The notes under the pieces were generated by a model. That model saw only the letters and a list, made by a program, of their open reading frames with translations, was not told where the DNA came from and did no database searches. Source: Acinetobacter sp. NCu2D-2 (GTDB lineage Bacteria > Pseudomonadota > Gammaproteobacteria > Pseudomonadales > Moraxellaceae). From it: a DNA stretch of 64,000 bases. The stretch spans positions 1,612,001 through 1,676,000 of the forward strand of contig NZ_CP015594.1 in the NCBI RefSeq assembly GCF_001647675.1, read 5' to 3'. The position numbers and the translations under genes are program-made. Of the stretch, positions 54,880 to 64,000 are shown in pieces. Each line of letters opens with the position of its first letter. The stretch's first letter is position 1.

Positions 54880-55299
54880 TCAATCACTTTTTATCGGTAT
54901 ACTATAACTACCCGTAACCTGTGCAACCGGTTCATCACTTCCCTCTGAATAGACCCAAACTTCTCCTACAATTAGCGTTCGACCAATTTTAATGAGCTTC
55001 GCTTCTGCAACTAAATCACGTTCACCGCTAGGCTTGTTTAAGAAGTGAATATTGATATTTGACGTCACTGCCATGGCAACAATTCCAAGCTCAGCCAATA
55101 TCGCAACGTAAAGTCCAAAATCAGAAATCGCCATAATGGTTGGTCCAGACACCGTTCCACCCGGTCGAAGATGGTTTTGATCAATACGATAACGCACATA
55201 TGCAGATTTCTCTGCGACACTGATAATCGAGCAATGCTGCAAACTTTGTGGAAATTGAGATTCTAAGAATTGCTGAATCTCTTGCTGAGTTGAAGCCAT
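54880..55299 (-). CDS. PaaI-family hotdog thioesterase
   Basis: A 139-residue hotdog protein: YVRYRIDQNHLRPGGTVSGP, then TIMAISDFGLYVAILAELG (the PaaI-type Asp site) and ERDLVAEAKLIKIGRTLIVG. It probably hydrolyses an acyl-CoA of unknown identity. Start ATG 55299 (MASTQQEIQQF) is preferred because the 8 upstream codons are encoded largely by an A-tract. Confidence 0.86.
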   Translation of the reverse strand: MASTQQEIQQFLESQFPQSLQHCSIISVAEKSAYVRYRIDQNHLRPGGTVSGPTIMAISDFGLYVAILAELGIVAMAVTSNINIHFLNKPSGERDLVAEAKLIKIGRTLIVGEVWVYSEGSDEPVAQVTGSYSIPIKSD

Positions 55300-55372
55300 A
55301 AAAAAAAAATCTCCTATATCCATCAGACTATAAGAGATTTTTTAAAATAATGAGTTGACAATGATTGACTGC

Positions 55373-55978
55373 TTAGATCATCTGTAATTGAGCTTTGGCC
55401 TGTGCAAAGACATCGTCAGGGGTTTGAGTGGCATCCAGTCGTTTCACACGTTCAGGATGACGCTGCCATAGTGTTTCATAACCACCACGAACTTTCTCAA
55501 AGAAAGTTACTTTCTCTTGTTCAAAACGATCTAAAGCACCGCGTTCACGGGCACGATTCATACCCAATTCAATCGGTGCATCTAACCAAAATGTCAGATC
55601 AGGCATACGAGCAACGAAATTTTGATTGAGTAAATTCAGCTTATCTTCACTTAAACCACGACCTGCACATTGGTAGGCAAAACTCGCATCGGTGAAACGG
55701 TCGCACAATACAATTTTACCCGCCTCTAACGCAGGCAAAACCACTTGTGCTAAGTGCTGTGCACGCGCTGCATACATAAGCAGTAACTCAGTGTCATTAC
55801 ACATCTGCTCTTCATGGTTCACAGCAAGTAATAAACCACGAATTTGCTCAGCCATAGGCGTTCCGCCTGGCTCGCGTGTTAAAACCACTTCACGCCCTTC
55901 AGCAAGGAAAGCATCATAAATACGGCGAATGAGTGTGGTTTTACCGACACCTTCAGTGCCTTCAAAGCTAATAAACAT
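55373..55978 (-). CDS. tmk: Thymidylate kinase
   Basis: A 201-residue dTMP kinase. P-loop FEGTEGVGKTTLIRRIYDAF, DR motif VLCDRFTDASFAYQCAGRGL and the LID region RERGALDRFEQEKVTFFEKV. Its ATG shares one base with the mltG stop (TGATG), so translation is coupled; an upstream TTG is rejected. Confidence 0.97.
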   Translation of the reverse strand: MFISFEGTEGVGKTTLIRRIYDAFLAEGREVVLTREPGGTPMAEQIRGLLLAVNHEEQMCNDTELLLMYAARAQHLAQVVLPALEAGKIVLCDRFTDASFAYQCAGRGLSEDKLNLLNQNFVARMPDLTFWLDAPIELGMNRARERGALDRFEQEKVTFFEKVRGGYETLWQRHPERVKRLDATQTPDDVFAQAKAQLQMI

Positions 55979-57039
55979 CAATTTCCCTTATTTTTAGAAC
56001 GTAAAACGGCAAGATAGTCTTGTACCGCTTTATTATGATCTTGCAAATTACTACTAAAAGTATGACCGCCATTACCCGTCGCAACAAAGTAAATATTGTC
56101 CGATTCATCAGGGTGCATGGCTGCTTCAATTGCTTTTTTGCTTGGCAATGCAATCGGTGTCGGTGGCAAACCTGACATCGTGTAGGTGTTATAAGGTGTT
56201 GGACGGCGCAAATCGGCTTTAGTCAAATTACCTTGATATGCATCTCCCATTCCATAGATAACCGTTGGATCTGTCTGTAAACGCATTCCAAGTTTTAAAC
56301 GGCGCTCAAATACGCCCGATACTTGTTCAAGTTCACTGTCTAAATTGGTTTCTTTCTCAATAATTGAAGCCATAATTAATGCTTCATATTTATTTTTATA
56401 AGGCAAATCGTTTGCACGATTATTCCACGCTGCATCCAATGCTTTCATTTGTCGTTGATACAGGTCTGTCAGAATTTTTCGATCCGTTTCGCCTTTGGCA
56501 AAGAAATAGGTATCGGGTGCAAACAGTCCTTCAGGATGTGAATATGGAATATTCAATTCTTTTAACAATTGCTCTGTCGGAAGATTCACGACTTCTTTGG
56601 TTACTAAATCATCTTTTTTAAGAGCATCAATGAGCTGTTTAAATGTCGTGCCTTCAATCACCAAAATACGATTCATCTGTGCATTATCGACATTAGAGAT
56701 CATCTTCAAAACATTGGCAATGCTCATGCCCTTTTGAACTTCATAGACCCCTGCTTTCATAGTGTCATGAATCGCAATACGCTGATAAATTTTCACTAAG
56801 ATCGGGAAGCTAAGATGATCTTCTTTAGCCAAACGGTCAATAAAGCCTGAGTAGGTTTCACCTGTACCGATCATCAGCCTTTGTTTATCACCATCAACCG
56901 GATAAGCCTTCCAAAGGCTGGCTTTTAAAACCAAACCACTAATTAAAAGCAACCCAACAACAATAAGGATTAATCCTTTAAATGGAAATGATTTAGACGT
57001 CTTATTTTTCTTTTTGGCTTTAGGCTTGGAGGCTGGCAT
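55978..57039 (-). CDS. mltG: Endolytic murein transglycosylase MltG (YceG)
   Basis: A 353-residue inner-membrane enzyme that cuts nascent glycan strands and sets their length. A basic N-terminus, one helix (GLILIVVGLLLISGLVL), a LysM-like region (LMIGTGETYSGFIDRLAKED), and the catalytic Glu in ALIMASIIEKETNLDSELEQ. DPTVIYGMGDAYQG and PYNTYTMSGLPPTPIALPSK are family blocks. In the order pabC-mltG-tmk, as in E. coli. Confidence 0.97.
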   Translation of the reverse strand: MPASKPKAKKKNKTSKSFPFKGLILIVVGLLLISGLVLKASLWKAYPVDGDKQRLMIGTGETYSGFIDRLAKEDHLSFPILVKIYQRIAIHDTMKAGVYEVQKGMSIANVLKMISNVDNAQMNRILVIEGTTFKQLIDALKKDDLVTKEVVNLPTEQLLKELNIPYSHPEGLFAPDTYFFAKGETDRKILTDLYQRQMKALDAAWNNRANDLPYKNKYEALIMASIIEKETNLDSELEQVSGVFERRLKLGMRLQTDPTVIYGMGDAYQGNLTKADLRRPTPYNTYTMSGLPPTPIALPSKKAIEAAMHPDESDNIYFVATGNGGHTFSSNLQDHNKAVQDYLAVLRSKNKGN

Positions 57040-57853
57040 AAGTTGGCATCTGATCTAAACGTAAACTATTAAAAAGCTCAATACAAGGCGCACAATCTAA
57101 TTGACGCTGTTCTAATTGAGTGACCATTTTCATTGGGCTGAGTGCATTGCAAAAAAATAAACTTTGAATCTGTTCAAGCTCATCTAATCCAATCTCGCGA
57201 ACTTCACATTGCACAGCATGTTGCTGCATACGGGCTAATATTTCAGCACGCATCACACCCATAACGCCATTATAGCGAAGTTCTGGGGTGATCCACGTAT
57301 TGTTTATACGAATGAAACAATTACTGCTCACCCCTTCTACAATTAAACCTTGTACATCACAGACCAAGGCTTCAATCCAGCCTTTTTGATCTGCTTCTTG
57401 TTTGAGCATCACTTGCTCTAAACGATTTAAGGTTTTAAGCCCAAGTAAACTTGGCATAGTTAAACCTAGTGCCTGCTGCAAAATACCCGATTTAATCTCT
57501 TGATATTGAAAATTTTGAATTGGCTGAGGATAATAAAACACCCATACATCAGCGGCATGCTCAGGTAAACTGTAGCCACGCTGTCCTATTCCACGGCTTA
57601 ATATAATTTTTAATGTACCATTCAAGACTGGTTCATATTGCTTTAAAGCTTCAAGCGTTTGCTCAATATAAGATAAATCTGCTTGAAGGCTTAAACGCAT
57701 ATTACTGTCTTGCAAACGCATCAAATGCCGATCCCACAGTTCCACTTCACTGTCACGAATTCGGGCTGTGGTAAAGCAACCATCGCCATAATGAAAAGCA
57801 CGATCTAATACATTCACCTGATCGACTTGCTGTGCATTTTTAAAACATAACAT
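57020..57853 (-). CDS. pabC: Aminodeoxychorismate lyase
   Basis: A 277-residue fold-type IV PLP enzyme producing p-aminobenzoate for folate. DRAFHYGDGCFTTARIRDSE holds the substrate region and GLKTLNRLEQVMLKQEADQK the PLP lysine. VEGVSSNCFIRINNTWITPE is the family signature. Its 3' end overlaps mltG by 20 bp. Confidence 0.95.
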   Translation of the reverse strand: MLCFKNAQQVDQVNVLDRAFHYGDGCFTTARIRDSEVELWDRHLMRLQDSNMRLSLQADLSYIEQTLEALKQYEPVLNGTLKIILSRGIGQRGYSLPEHAADVWVFYYPQPIQNFQYQEIKSGILQQALGLTMPSLLGLKTLNRLEQVMLKQEADQKGWIEALVCDVQGLIVEGVSSNCFIRINNTWITPELRYNGVMGVMRAEILARMQQHAVQCEVREIGLDELEQIQSLFFCNALSPMKMVTQLEQRQLDCAPCIELFNSLRLDQMPTYASLQA

Positions 57854-57928
57854 GCATTTAGGACCTCATCTTGAAGCTCAATCATATCGAAATATAGCCA
57901 CCATCTATATATCTTTTTTCCTCACATC

Positions 57929-58013
57929 AAATTCTTTTTTAATTATTTTTTATGCAAAAAAACTCAAGCTATTCTTGCCCCATCAAATAAAAGCGAAATA
58001 AATTGAGGCAAAA
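57929..58013 (+). promoter_or_regulatory. Promoter region of sbp copy 1, probable CysB target
   Basis: Starts with AAATTC, a T-rich block and ATTTTTTATGCA, then TATTCT (57970-57975) as the likely -10, preceded by a poor -35 (TTTTTA). It shares this block with the leader of sbp copy 2. The poor -35 fits an activator such as CysB. Confidence 0.45.
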
Positions 58014-59021
58014 ATGAATTTAAACAAATTAAAACTCGGGGTATTGGCAGCGCTGGTTTCAGCAACTGCATTTAGCGTATCTGCGAAAGACTTTTTGAAT
58101 GTATCTTACGACCCAACACGTGAACTGTATGACAACTTCAATAAAGAATTCAGTGCGTACTGGAAAAAATCTACGGGTCAAGATGTAACTTTCAAACAAT
58201 CACATGGTGGTTCAGGCAAACAAGCCCGTGCGGTGATTGATGGCTTAGATGCCGATGTCGTGACTTTGGCACTTGCAGCAGATATTGATGAAATTGCAGC
58301 ACGTGGTTTATTGCCAAAAGACTGGCAAAAGAAATTCCCACAAAACTCTACGCCATATACATCTACGATTGTATTCCTTGTACATAAAGGAAACCCAAAA
58401 GGCATTAAAGACTGGGGCGACTTAGTGAAACCGGGTGTAGAAATCATTACACCAAATCCAAAAACGTCGGGTGGCGCACGTTGGAACTATTTAGCCGCTT
58501 GGGCTTGGGCGAAACACCAACCAGGTGGTAACGATGCCAAAGCACAAGAATTTGTTCGTCAAATTTATAAGCAAACTAAAGTGCTTGATTCAGGTGCTCG
58601 TGGTGCAACAACGACCTTTGCTGAACGTGGTATCGGACATGTACTTTTAGCTTGGGAAAATGAAGCGCATCTAGCTGTTCGTGAACAACCGGGTAAATTT
58701 GAAATTGTGACGCCTTCACTTTCAATCCTAGCTGAACCGCCTGTAGCAATTGTTGAAAAGAATGCGAAAAAAGATGGCAACCTCAACTTGGCGAAAGCAT
58801 ATTTAAACTATTTGTACTCTCCAGCAGGTCAAACTGTTGCAGCACAGAACTACTATCGTCCACGTAATGCGGCTGTACTAAAAAAGTACAGCAATGTATT
58901 TAAGCCACTTAAACTAGTGACCATTGATAAAGAATTTGGTGGCTGGACCAAAGTACAAAAACAACATTTCGATAATGGCGGTGTATTCGATCAAATCGTA
59001 AAAGCCAATAATTTAAAATAA
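58014..59021 (+). CDS. sbp: Sulfate/thiosulfate ABC transporter substrate-binding protein, copy 1
   Basis: A 335-residue periplasmic sulfate-binding protein. Signal peptide [20 protein letters not shown] cleaved before AKDFLNV. The family start [20 protein letters not shown], the [20 protein letters not shown] oxyanion loop and [20 protein letters not shown] are intact. The ribosome site TTGAGG lies 6-7 nt before ATG. Followed by its own terminator and a close paralogue. Confidence 0.96.
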   Translation: MNLNKLKLGVLAALVSATAFSVSAKDFLNVSYDPTRELYDNFNKEFSAYWKKSTGQDVTFKQSHGGSGKQARAVIDGLDADVVTLALAADIDEIAARGLLPKDWQKKFPQNSTPYTSTIVFLVHKGNPKGIKDWGDLVKPGVEIITPNPKTSGGARWNYLAAWAWAKHQPGGNDAKAQEFVRQIYKQTKVLDSGARGATTTFAERGIGHVLLAWENEAHLAVREQPGKFEIVTPSLSILAEPPVAIVEKNAKKDGNLNLAKAYLNYLYSPAGQTVAAQNYYRPRNAAVLKKYSNVFKPLKLVTIDKEFGGWTKVQKQHFDNGGVFDQIVKANNLK

Positions 59022-59041
59022 GCGATAAAATTGCTTAGCAC

Positions 59042-59066
59042 AAAGGCCTTAATTCATAAGGCCTTT
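59042..59066 (+). terminator. Terminator-like hairpin of sbp copy 1
   Basis: AAAGGCCTT / AAGGCCTTT stem with a 7-nt loop and short T tail. Confidence 0.75.
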
Positions 59067-59112
59067 GTCATATCAAAGGCTTAAAAAGCCACTTATACTC
59101 AAAATTCATATA

Positions 59113-59201
59113 AAATTCATTTTTTATTATTTTTTATGCATAAAGAATAGGTTTATTCTCCACTCATGTTACAAAACATGTATGAATAAATTGAGGTCGA
59201 C
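59113..59201 (+). promoter_or_regulatory. Promoter region of sbp copy 2
   Basis: Begins AAATTCATTTTTTATTATTT and continues through TTATGCATAAAG to TATTCT (59154-59159), matching the copy-1 leader base for base over much of its first 30 nt. AATTGAGG serves as the ribosome site. Confidence 0.45.
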
Positions 59202-60215
59202 ATGAGCATTGCAAATAAATTAAAACTTGGACTTTTAGCCACATTGATTTCTGCAACTTCAATGAGTGCAATGGCGCGTGACTTCCTTAACGTTTCATAT
59301 GACCCAACGCGCGAACTTTATGAAGATGTAAATAAAGAATTCGGTAAATATTGGAAGAGCCGTACAGGCCAAACCATTAATTTTAAACAGTCACATGGTG
59401 GTTCAGGTAAACAAGCCCGCGCTGTAATCGATGGTTTAGAAGCTGATGTGGTAACTTTAGCGCTTGCTGCTGATATTGATGTCATTGCTGAAAAAGCAAA
59501 ACTACTACCACAAGATTGGCAAAAGAAACTTCCACAAAACTCAACACCATATACATCAACAATCGTTTTCCTAGTACGTAAAGGCAACCCGAAACATATT
59601 AAAGATTGGGGTGATTTGGTTAAACCAAACGTTGCGATTATTACACCTAATCCAAAAACATCTGGTGGTGCACGTTGGAACTATTTAGCCGCTTGGGCTT
59701 GGGCAAAACACCAAGCTGGTGGTAATGACAAAACAGCACAAGAATTTGTTCGTAAGATTTACAAACAAACCAAAGTTTTAGATTCAGGTGCGCGTGGTTC
59801 AACTACGACATTCGCTGAACGCGGTATTGGTGATGTGCTCTTGGCTTGGGAAAATGAAGCGCATCTTGCTTTGCGTGAACAACCGGGCAAGTTTGAAATC
59901 GTAACCCCTACACTTTCTATTTTGGCCGAACCACCAGTTGCGATTGTAGAAAAAACTGTTGCGAAAAAAGGCAATAAATACCTTGCACAAGGTTACTTAA
60001 ACTTCTTGTATTCACCACTTGGTCAAGAAATTGCAGCACGTCACTTCTACCGTCCACGTAATGCAAAAGTGTTGGCGAAATACAATCATACCTTTAAACC
60101 ACTGAAACTCGTGACCATTGATCAAGAGTTTGGCGGCTGGGACAAAGTACAAAAAGCACACTTTGAAAATGGCGGTATTTTCGATCAAATCGTAAAAGCC
60201 AACAGCGCGAAATAA
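59202..60215 (+). CDS. sbp: Sulfate/thiosulfate ABC transporter substrate-binding protein, copy 2
   Basis: A 337-residue paralogue of the previous gene, with the same block order ([60 protein letters not shown]) and a signal peptide ending AMA-RDFLNV. Differences cluster in the N-terminal helix and the C-terminal third. It starts the transporter part of the operon and is followed by the hydrolase gene after 24 bp. Confidence 0.96.
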   Translation: MSIANKLKLGLLATLISATSMSAMARDFLNVSYDPTRELYEDVNKEFGKYWKSRTGQTINFKQSHGGSGKQARAVIDGLEADVVTLALAADIDVIAEKAKLLPQDWQKKLPQNSTPYTSTIVFLVRKGNPKHIKDWGDLVKPNVAIITPNPKTSGGARWNYLAAWAWAKHQAGGNDKTAQEFVRKIYKQTKVLDSGARGSTTTFAERGIGDVLLAWENEAHLALREQPGKFEIVTPTLSILAEPPVAIVEKTVAKKGNKYLAQGYLNFLYSPLGQEIAARHFYRPRNAKVLAKYNHTFKPLKLVTIDQEFGGWDKVQKAHFENGGIFDQIVKANSAK

Positions 60216-60239
60216 ATAGAAGAAATAAGGAGCAGCATC

Positions 60240-60845
60240 ATGACACATACGCTAATTGTTCCAGGAGTGGGTGGCAGTGAATACGAACACTGGCAATCTT
60301 GGCTACAGCGTGGCTTGATGCAATGCTCCCGAGTTGAACAAAAAGATTGGAATCATCCTGTACTTGCAACTTGGGTTAAAGAATTTGTTCAACATGTAGT
60401 AACAATCAAGGGTGATATTGAAATTGTGGCGCATAGCTTTGGTTGTCTGACCAGTGTGGCTGCCCTGTTTCAGCACCCTGAACTGACGCGAAAAATTAAA
60501 AAACTGATTTTAGTTGCACCGGCAAATCCGGAACGATTTGGGGAAAATGGCTTTGCTCGTGAGAGTCAATCCAATTATGGGGCTTATTTCCATCAGTTGA
60601 ATATCAAAGTTCCAACCGTGATGTTGATTAGTGAAAACGATCCATGGCTTAGCTTTGACGATGCACAAGCATTAGCAAAATCATGGCATTTAAAACCGAT
60701 CAATTTAGGTCAAGTTGGACATGTCAATGTTGCATCAGGCTTTGGCCCTTTCCCTGAAATTAAACAATATTTAAGTCCAGAGAGTTCGATGCAACATATC
60801 AGTAATGCTGATGATGGCAAGTATTTTTTTAAATTTGCATTTTAG
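60240..60845 (+). CDS. RBBP9/YdeN-family serine hydrolase in the sulfate operon
   Basis: A 201-residue alpha/beta hydrolase. LIVPGVGGSEYEHWQSWLQR at the N-terminus, nucleophile Ser in IVAHSFGCLTSVAALFQ, Asp in LISENDPWLSFDDAQALA and His in LGQVGHVNVASGFGPFPEIK form the triad. Lies between sbp and cysT, so is probably co-expressed with sulfate uptake. Substrate unknown; perhaps a sulfonate or sulfate ester, which is only a guess from context. Confidence 0.87.
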   Translation: MTHTLIVPGVGGSEYEHWQSWLQRGLMQCSRVEQKDWNHPVLATWVKEFVQHVVTIKGDIEIVAHSFGCLTSVAALFQHPELTRKIKKLILVAPANPERFGENGFARESQSNYGAYFHQLNIKVPTVMLISENDPWLSFDDAQALAKSWHLKPINLGQVGHVNVASGFGPFPEIKQYLSPESSMQHISNADDGKYFFKFAF

Positions 60846-60931
60846 GTGTCGCAAATTATGCTTGTCCCAAATTTCATTTTTAATATTCGCTGGTTGTATT
60901 CAATTAGCATTCTCTCTTTTGAGGAGTAACC

Positions 60932-61765
60932 ATGTCGCAGCGATCCCGAGTGCTGCCAGGATTTGGTCTATCTCTAGGCTTTACCCTAGCGTATTTATCA
61001 CTCATTGTACTGATTCCACTGTCTGCAGTGTTTATCAAATCTTTAGGCATTGGCTGGGATGGTCTTTGGGAAATTCTCAGTTCAGAACGTATCCTTAAAT
61101 CATTACAACTGAGCTTTACTGCTGCCATTATTGCAGCTTTAGTCAATGTGATTTTTGGTCTGTTACTGGCGTGGTGTTTGGTTCGTTATAGCTTCCCTGG
61201 TAAGCGTATTGTGGATGCATTGGTCGATTTGCCATTTGCCCTACCAACAGCGGTTGCAGGTATTGCTTTAACCTCACTTTATGCCCCTACTGGTTGGATT
61301 GGTCAGTACTTAGAACCTTTAGGAATTAAAGTAGCCTATACACCACTGGGTATTACCTTGGCACTGATCTTCATCGGGATTCCATTCGTAGTTCGTACAG
61401 TTCAGCCAGTACTTTCTGATTTGGAAACAGAACTTGAAGAAGCCGCTTCTGCACTTGGGGCAACTCGCTTTCAAATCGTGACCCGTGTGATTTTTCCAAT
61501 TCTATTGCCTGCTTTAATTACAGGTTTTGCATTGGCATTTGCACGCGGTGTAGGTGAATACGGTTCGGTGATCTTTATTGCAGGCAACCAGCCATTTAAG
61601 ACAGAGATTGCACCCTTAATGATTATTTCTCGTCTTGAAGAATATGATTACGCCGGTGCAACCACCATTGCGGTTGTGATGCTTCTTATCTCATTTGTCT
61701 TGTTATTCCTGATTAACTTATTACAAGCATGGGCGAGCCGACGTACAGGGAGAACTGCACGATGA
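60932..61765 (+). CDS. cysT: Sulfate ABC transporter permease CysT
   Basis: A 277-residue inner-membrane permease with six helices and the EAA loop [20 protein letters not shown], which contacts Cys[21 protein letters not shown] is typical of the CysU/CysT subunit. The stop overlaps the cysW start by 4 nt (ATGA). Confidence 0.96.
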   Translation: MSQRSRVLPGFGLSLGFTLAYLSLIVLIPLSAVFIKSLGIGWDGLWEILSSERILKSLQLSFTAAIIAALVNVIFGLLLAWCLVRYSFPGKRIVDALVDLPFALPTAVAGIALTSLYAPTGWIGQYLEPLGIKVAYTPLGITLALIFIGIPFVVRTVQPVLSDLETELEEAASALGATRFQIVTRVIFPILLPALITGFALAFARGVGEYGSVIFIAGNQPFKTEIAPLMIISRLEEYDYAGATTIAVVMLLISFVLLFLINLLQAWASRRTGRTAR

Positions 61766-62655
61766 GTTTGAATACCAACAGCAATGCACTTGCTGAAAAG
61801 CTACAATCTCGTGATGCGACACGTGAGCCAACATGGGTACGTTATACCTTAATCGCGATCGCCATGATCTTCTTCCTAAGCTGCTTAATTTTGCCATTGA
61901 TCTTGGTATTTGTTGAAGCATTTAAACAAGGGATAGGCGTTTATAGCCAAGCGCTTGTGCATCCAGATACATTATCGGCAGTTAAGTTAACCTTACTCAC
62001 TGCAGCTATTGCCGTTCCAATGAACGTGGTCTTTGGTGTTGCAGCAGCTTGGTGTGTGGCAAAGTTTCATTTCCGCGGTAAATCAATTTTAACAACCATT
62101 ATTGATATGCCATTTTCGGTATCACCTGTAATTGCAGGTTTAATGCTGGTGTTAATTTTTGGTACGCAAGGTTGGATGGGCAATTGGCTCATGGATAACG
62201 ACATCAAAATTTTGTATGCCGTACCTGCAATTGTTTTAGCAACTGTGTTTATTACTGTTCCATTCGTTGCACGTGAACTCATTCCATTAATGGAAGCGCA
62301 AGGCACTGAAGAAGAAGAAGCTGCGATTGTACTTGGTGCATCAGGCTGGCAAACCTTCTGGAAAGTGACCCTTCCAAATATCAAATGGGGCTTAATTTAC
62401 GGTGTCATTCTGTGTAATGCCCGTGCAATGGGTGAATTCGGTGCGGTGTCTGTGGTATCCGGTCACATCCGTGGTGAAACCAATACCTTACCGTTACACG
62501 TCGAAATCCTTTACAACGAATATACCTTCAGTGCTGCGTTTGCTGTGTCGTCTCTCTTGGCTTTACTCGCGATTATTACCTTAATCCTGAAAACATGGGT
62601 TGAAGTACGCCAAGAAAAACAAAACAAACGCAATGATGAATCAACAGTTTCTTAA
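61762..62655 (+). CDS. cysW: Sulfate ABC transporter permease CysW
   Basis: A 297-residue permease partner of CysT. Six helices, EAA loop [20 protein letters not shown], and the [20 protein letters not shown] segment of CysW. ATG 61762 is preferred because of the ATGA overlap with cysT; the longer frame would add 11 codons that lie inside cysT. Confidence 0.95.
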   Translation: MSLNTNSNALAEKLQSRDATREPTWVRYTLIAIAMIFFLSCLILPLILVFVEAFKQGIGVYSQALVHPDTLSAVKLTLLTAAIAVPMNVVFGVAAAWCVAKFHFRGKSILTTIIDMPFSVSPVIAGLMLVLIFGTQGWMGNWLMDNDIKILYAVPAIVLATVFITVPFVARELIPLMEAQGTEEEEAAIVLGASGWQTFWKVTLPNIKWGLIYGVILCNARAMGEFGAVSVVSGHIRGETNTLPLHVEILYNEYTFSAAFAVSSLLALLAIITLILKTWVEVRQEKQNKRNDESTVS

Positions 62656-62666
62656 GGAATGCCCAC

Positions 62667-63728
62667 ATGAGTATTCAAGTAAAAAATATTGAAAAACACT
62701 TTGGTGCCTTCCATGCACTGAAAAATATTTCCCTCGACTTTCCAGATGGTCAGTTGGTTGCACTTCTTGGTCCTTCAGGCTGTGGTAAAACCACATTGCT
62801 TCGTATCATCGCAGGTCTTGAATCTGCAGATGGTGGTCAAGTCATTCTGGAAGGTCAAGATGCAACGAATGTACACGTACGTGAACGTGAAGTTGGTTTT
62901 GTATTCCAGCACTATGCATTGTTCCGTCATATGACAGTATTTGACAACATTGCTTTTGGCTTACGCGTACGCCCACGTTCTACTCGTCCATCTGAAGCCG
63001 AAATCAAAAAACGTGTTACTCGTTTATTAGATTTGGTTCAGCTTGGTTTCTTGGCAGACCGCTACCCTGCTCAGCTCTCTGGTGGTCAGCGTCAACGTAT
63101 TGCTTTGGCGCGTGCTTTAGCTGTTGAACCTCGCGTACTTCTACTCGATGAGCCATTTGGTGCCTTGGATGCCAAAGTACGTAAAGAGTTACGTCGCTGG
63201 TTGCGTACTTTGCATGATGAATTGCACATTACTTCAATTTTTGTGACCCATGACCAAGAAGAAGCGCTCGAAGTGGCCGATCAAATTGTGGTGATGAATA
63301 AAGGCAATGTGGAACAAATTGGTTCACCGCGTGAAGTGTATGAAACACCAAAAACACCATTCGTCTTTGATTTCTTAGGCCAAGCCAATCGTTTTGAAGG
63401 TCAAAACAATAGTGGTGTGATCCAATTGGGTGAAGACCGTTTGCAATTTGATGGTGCTAAAAATGCAGCACAAGGCGAAGTGATTGTATTTGCTCGTCCT
63501 GATGAATTCCGTATTCATGCACAACCACAAGACAATGCAATTCAAGCAACTTTCATTCGTGAACTTTGGATTGCAGGCAAAGTTGTTGCTGAACTGAATG
63601 ATCGTCAAGGTAACTTAATTGAAATATTGCTTACGCCTGAAGAAGCGCGTGCGCATCAGTTCCGTCCAAATCAAACCGTTTGGTTAAGTGCATTGAACTT
63701 GCACTTGTTTGAAAACCAAGTGGCATAA
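62667..63728 (+). CDS. cysA: Sulfate/thiosulfate ABC transporter ATPase CysA
   Basis: A 353-residue ATPase. Walker [20 protein letters not shown]-loop [20 protein letters not shown], signature [20 protein letters not shown], Walker [19 protein letters not shown] and H-loop [21 protein letters not shown]-terminal TOBE-type domain follows. Completes the cysTWA set. Confidence 0.97.
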   Translation: MSIQVKNIEKHFGAFHALKNISLDFPDGQLVALLGPSGCGKTTLLRIIAGLESADGGQVILEGQDATNVHVREREVGFVFQHYALFRHMTVFDNIAFGLRVRPRSTRPSEAEIKKRVTRLLDLVQLGFLADRYPAQLSGGQRQRIALARALAVEPRVLLLDEPFGALDAKVRKELRRWLRTLHDELHITSIFVTHDQEEALEVADQIVVMNKGNVEQIGSPREVYETPKTPFVFDFLGQANRFEGQNNSGVIQLGEDRLQFDGAKNAAQGEVIVFARPDEFRIHAQPQDNAIQATFIRELWIAGKVVAELNDRQGNLIEILLTPEEARAHQFRPNQTVWLSALNLHLFENQVA

Positions 63729-63738
63729 ATACAAAAAG

Positions 63739-63762
63739 ATGGGGCTATTTGCAGCCCCATCA
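63739..63762 (+). terminator. Hairpin after cysA
   Basis: Perfect GATGGGGCT-ATTTGC-AGCCCCATC stem without a T-run. It may be a weak terminator or a 3'-end stabiliser, leaving some read-through into the regulator gene. Confidence 0.5.
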
Positions 63763-63783
63763 ACTTAGTAGGGTGTAAAAAAT

Positions 63784-64000
63784 ATGAATTTCCAACAACT
63801 AAGAATTATCCGCGAAACGGTAAGACAAAATTTTAATTTAACAGAAGCATCTGCTGCACTTTACACCTCTCAGTCAGGTGTCAGTAAACACATTAAAGAT
63901 TTGGAAGATGAGCTAGGCGTTCAGCTTTTTATTCGTAAAGGTAAGCGCTTATTAGGTTTAACTGAACCTGGTCAGTCTTTACTTGGTATTGTTGAACGTA
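63784..64000 (+). CDS. LysR-family regulator of CysB/Cbl type (5' part)
   Basis: The first 72 codons of a LysR-type regulator, cut off by the end of the window. MNFQQLRIIRETVRQNFNLT, EASAALYTSQSGVSKHIKDL and EDELGVQLFIRKGKRLLGLT form the winged HTH of CysB/Cbl. It follows cysA by 55 bp and probably controls the sulfate uptake genes upstream. Cannot be split into CysB or Cbl from this fragment. Confidence 0.9.
   Translation, partial: MNFQQLRIIRETVRQNFNLTEASAALYTSQSGVSKHIKDLEDELGVQLFIRKGKRLLGLTEPGQSLLGIVER

Overview
This AT-rich 64 kb window is chromosomal DNA of a gammaproteobacterium, almost certainly an Acinetobacter. Supporting signs are a membrane PQQ glucose dehydrogenase (gcd), a CraA/MdfA-type drug exporter, an IS903-group element with GGCTTTGTTGCACAAA ends, an OsmC-YcaO fusion, the sulfate-uptake cluster with tandem sbp genes, and the lepA-lepB-DUF4845-rnc-era-recO-pdxJ-miaE block. 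Most of the window is housekeeping DNA. The unusual signals are insertion sequences, their target choice, and structured non-coding segments.

Layout. 1-2.2 kb: a BOF (OB-fold) periplasmic protein and a lone GspE/PilB-type ATPase. 2.4-3.7 kb: an IS5-family element without a target duplication, next to the tail of an IS3-type transposase and a 3' gene remnant. 3.7-10.4 kb: trmO, fpr, gcd and the pair trhP-yfhL. 10.4-15.3 kb: a structured non-coding stretch, ahpF, and a three-gene TelA operon. 15.5-17.3 kb: yqhA split by an intact IS3-family element with a 4-bp duplication. 17.3-21.5 kb: rnk, glyA, exoX and small unknown genes. 21.6-21.8 kb: a candidate sRNA. 22.5-23.9 and 35.1-36.5 kb: two almost identical, oppositely oriented copies of a 1389-bp IS4-family element. 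Between them lie osmC-ycaO, the mdfA/craA exporter, tRNA-Arg, yadG-yadH-queF, mltB, an rlpA-like gene and small genes. 36.5-41.4 kb: rpsB-tsf, map and an aspartate aminotransferase. 41.6-48.8 kb: tRNA-Asn and the lepA-to-miaE operon. 49-57.9 kb: a thioesterase, a DegP/MucD protease, nadB, an HDAC-like hydrolase with unknown neighbours, and tmk-mltG-pabC. 57.9-64 kb: the sulfate ABC transporter (sbp, sbp, hydrolase, cysT, cysW, cysA) followed by the 5' end of a CysB/Cbl regulator, which runs off the window.

The most striking observation concerns the two IS4-family copies. Each sits exactly on the dyad axis of a host Rho-independent terminator (22.5 kb, after a serine-acetyltransferase-like gene; 36.5 kb, after tsf). 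Their 11- and 10-bp target duplications are the terminator loop plus the inner stem. In both cases the left end of the element faces the upstream host gene. That left end carries its own perfect 13-bp terminator-type hairpin directly before the transposase start codon. The element therefore appears to seek terminators, break them, and bring a replacement. Second-tier observations are a minus-strand sRNA candidate with promoter and terminator (21.65-21.78 kb), a plus-strand structured RNA candidate before ahpF (10.43-10.63 kb), two terminator-like hairpins in the leader of the mdfA/craA-type gene, and a divergent TelA paralogue encoded next to TelA.

Functional threads: tRNA modification (trmO, trhP with its probable ferredoxin, queF, miaE, two tRNA genes); translation (rpsB, tsf, map, lepA); cell-wall turnover (mltB, rlpA-like, mltG); peroxide defence (ahpF); and sulfur acquisition (the cys cluster).
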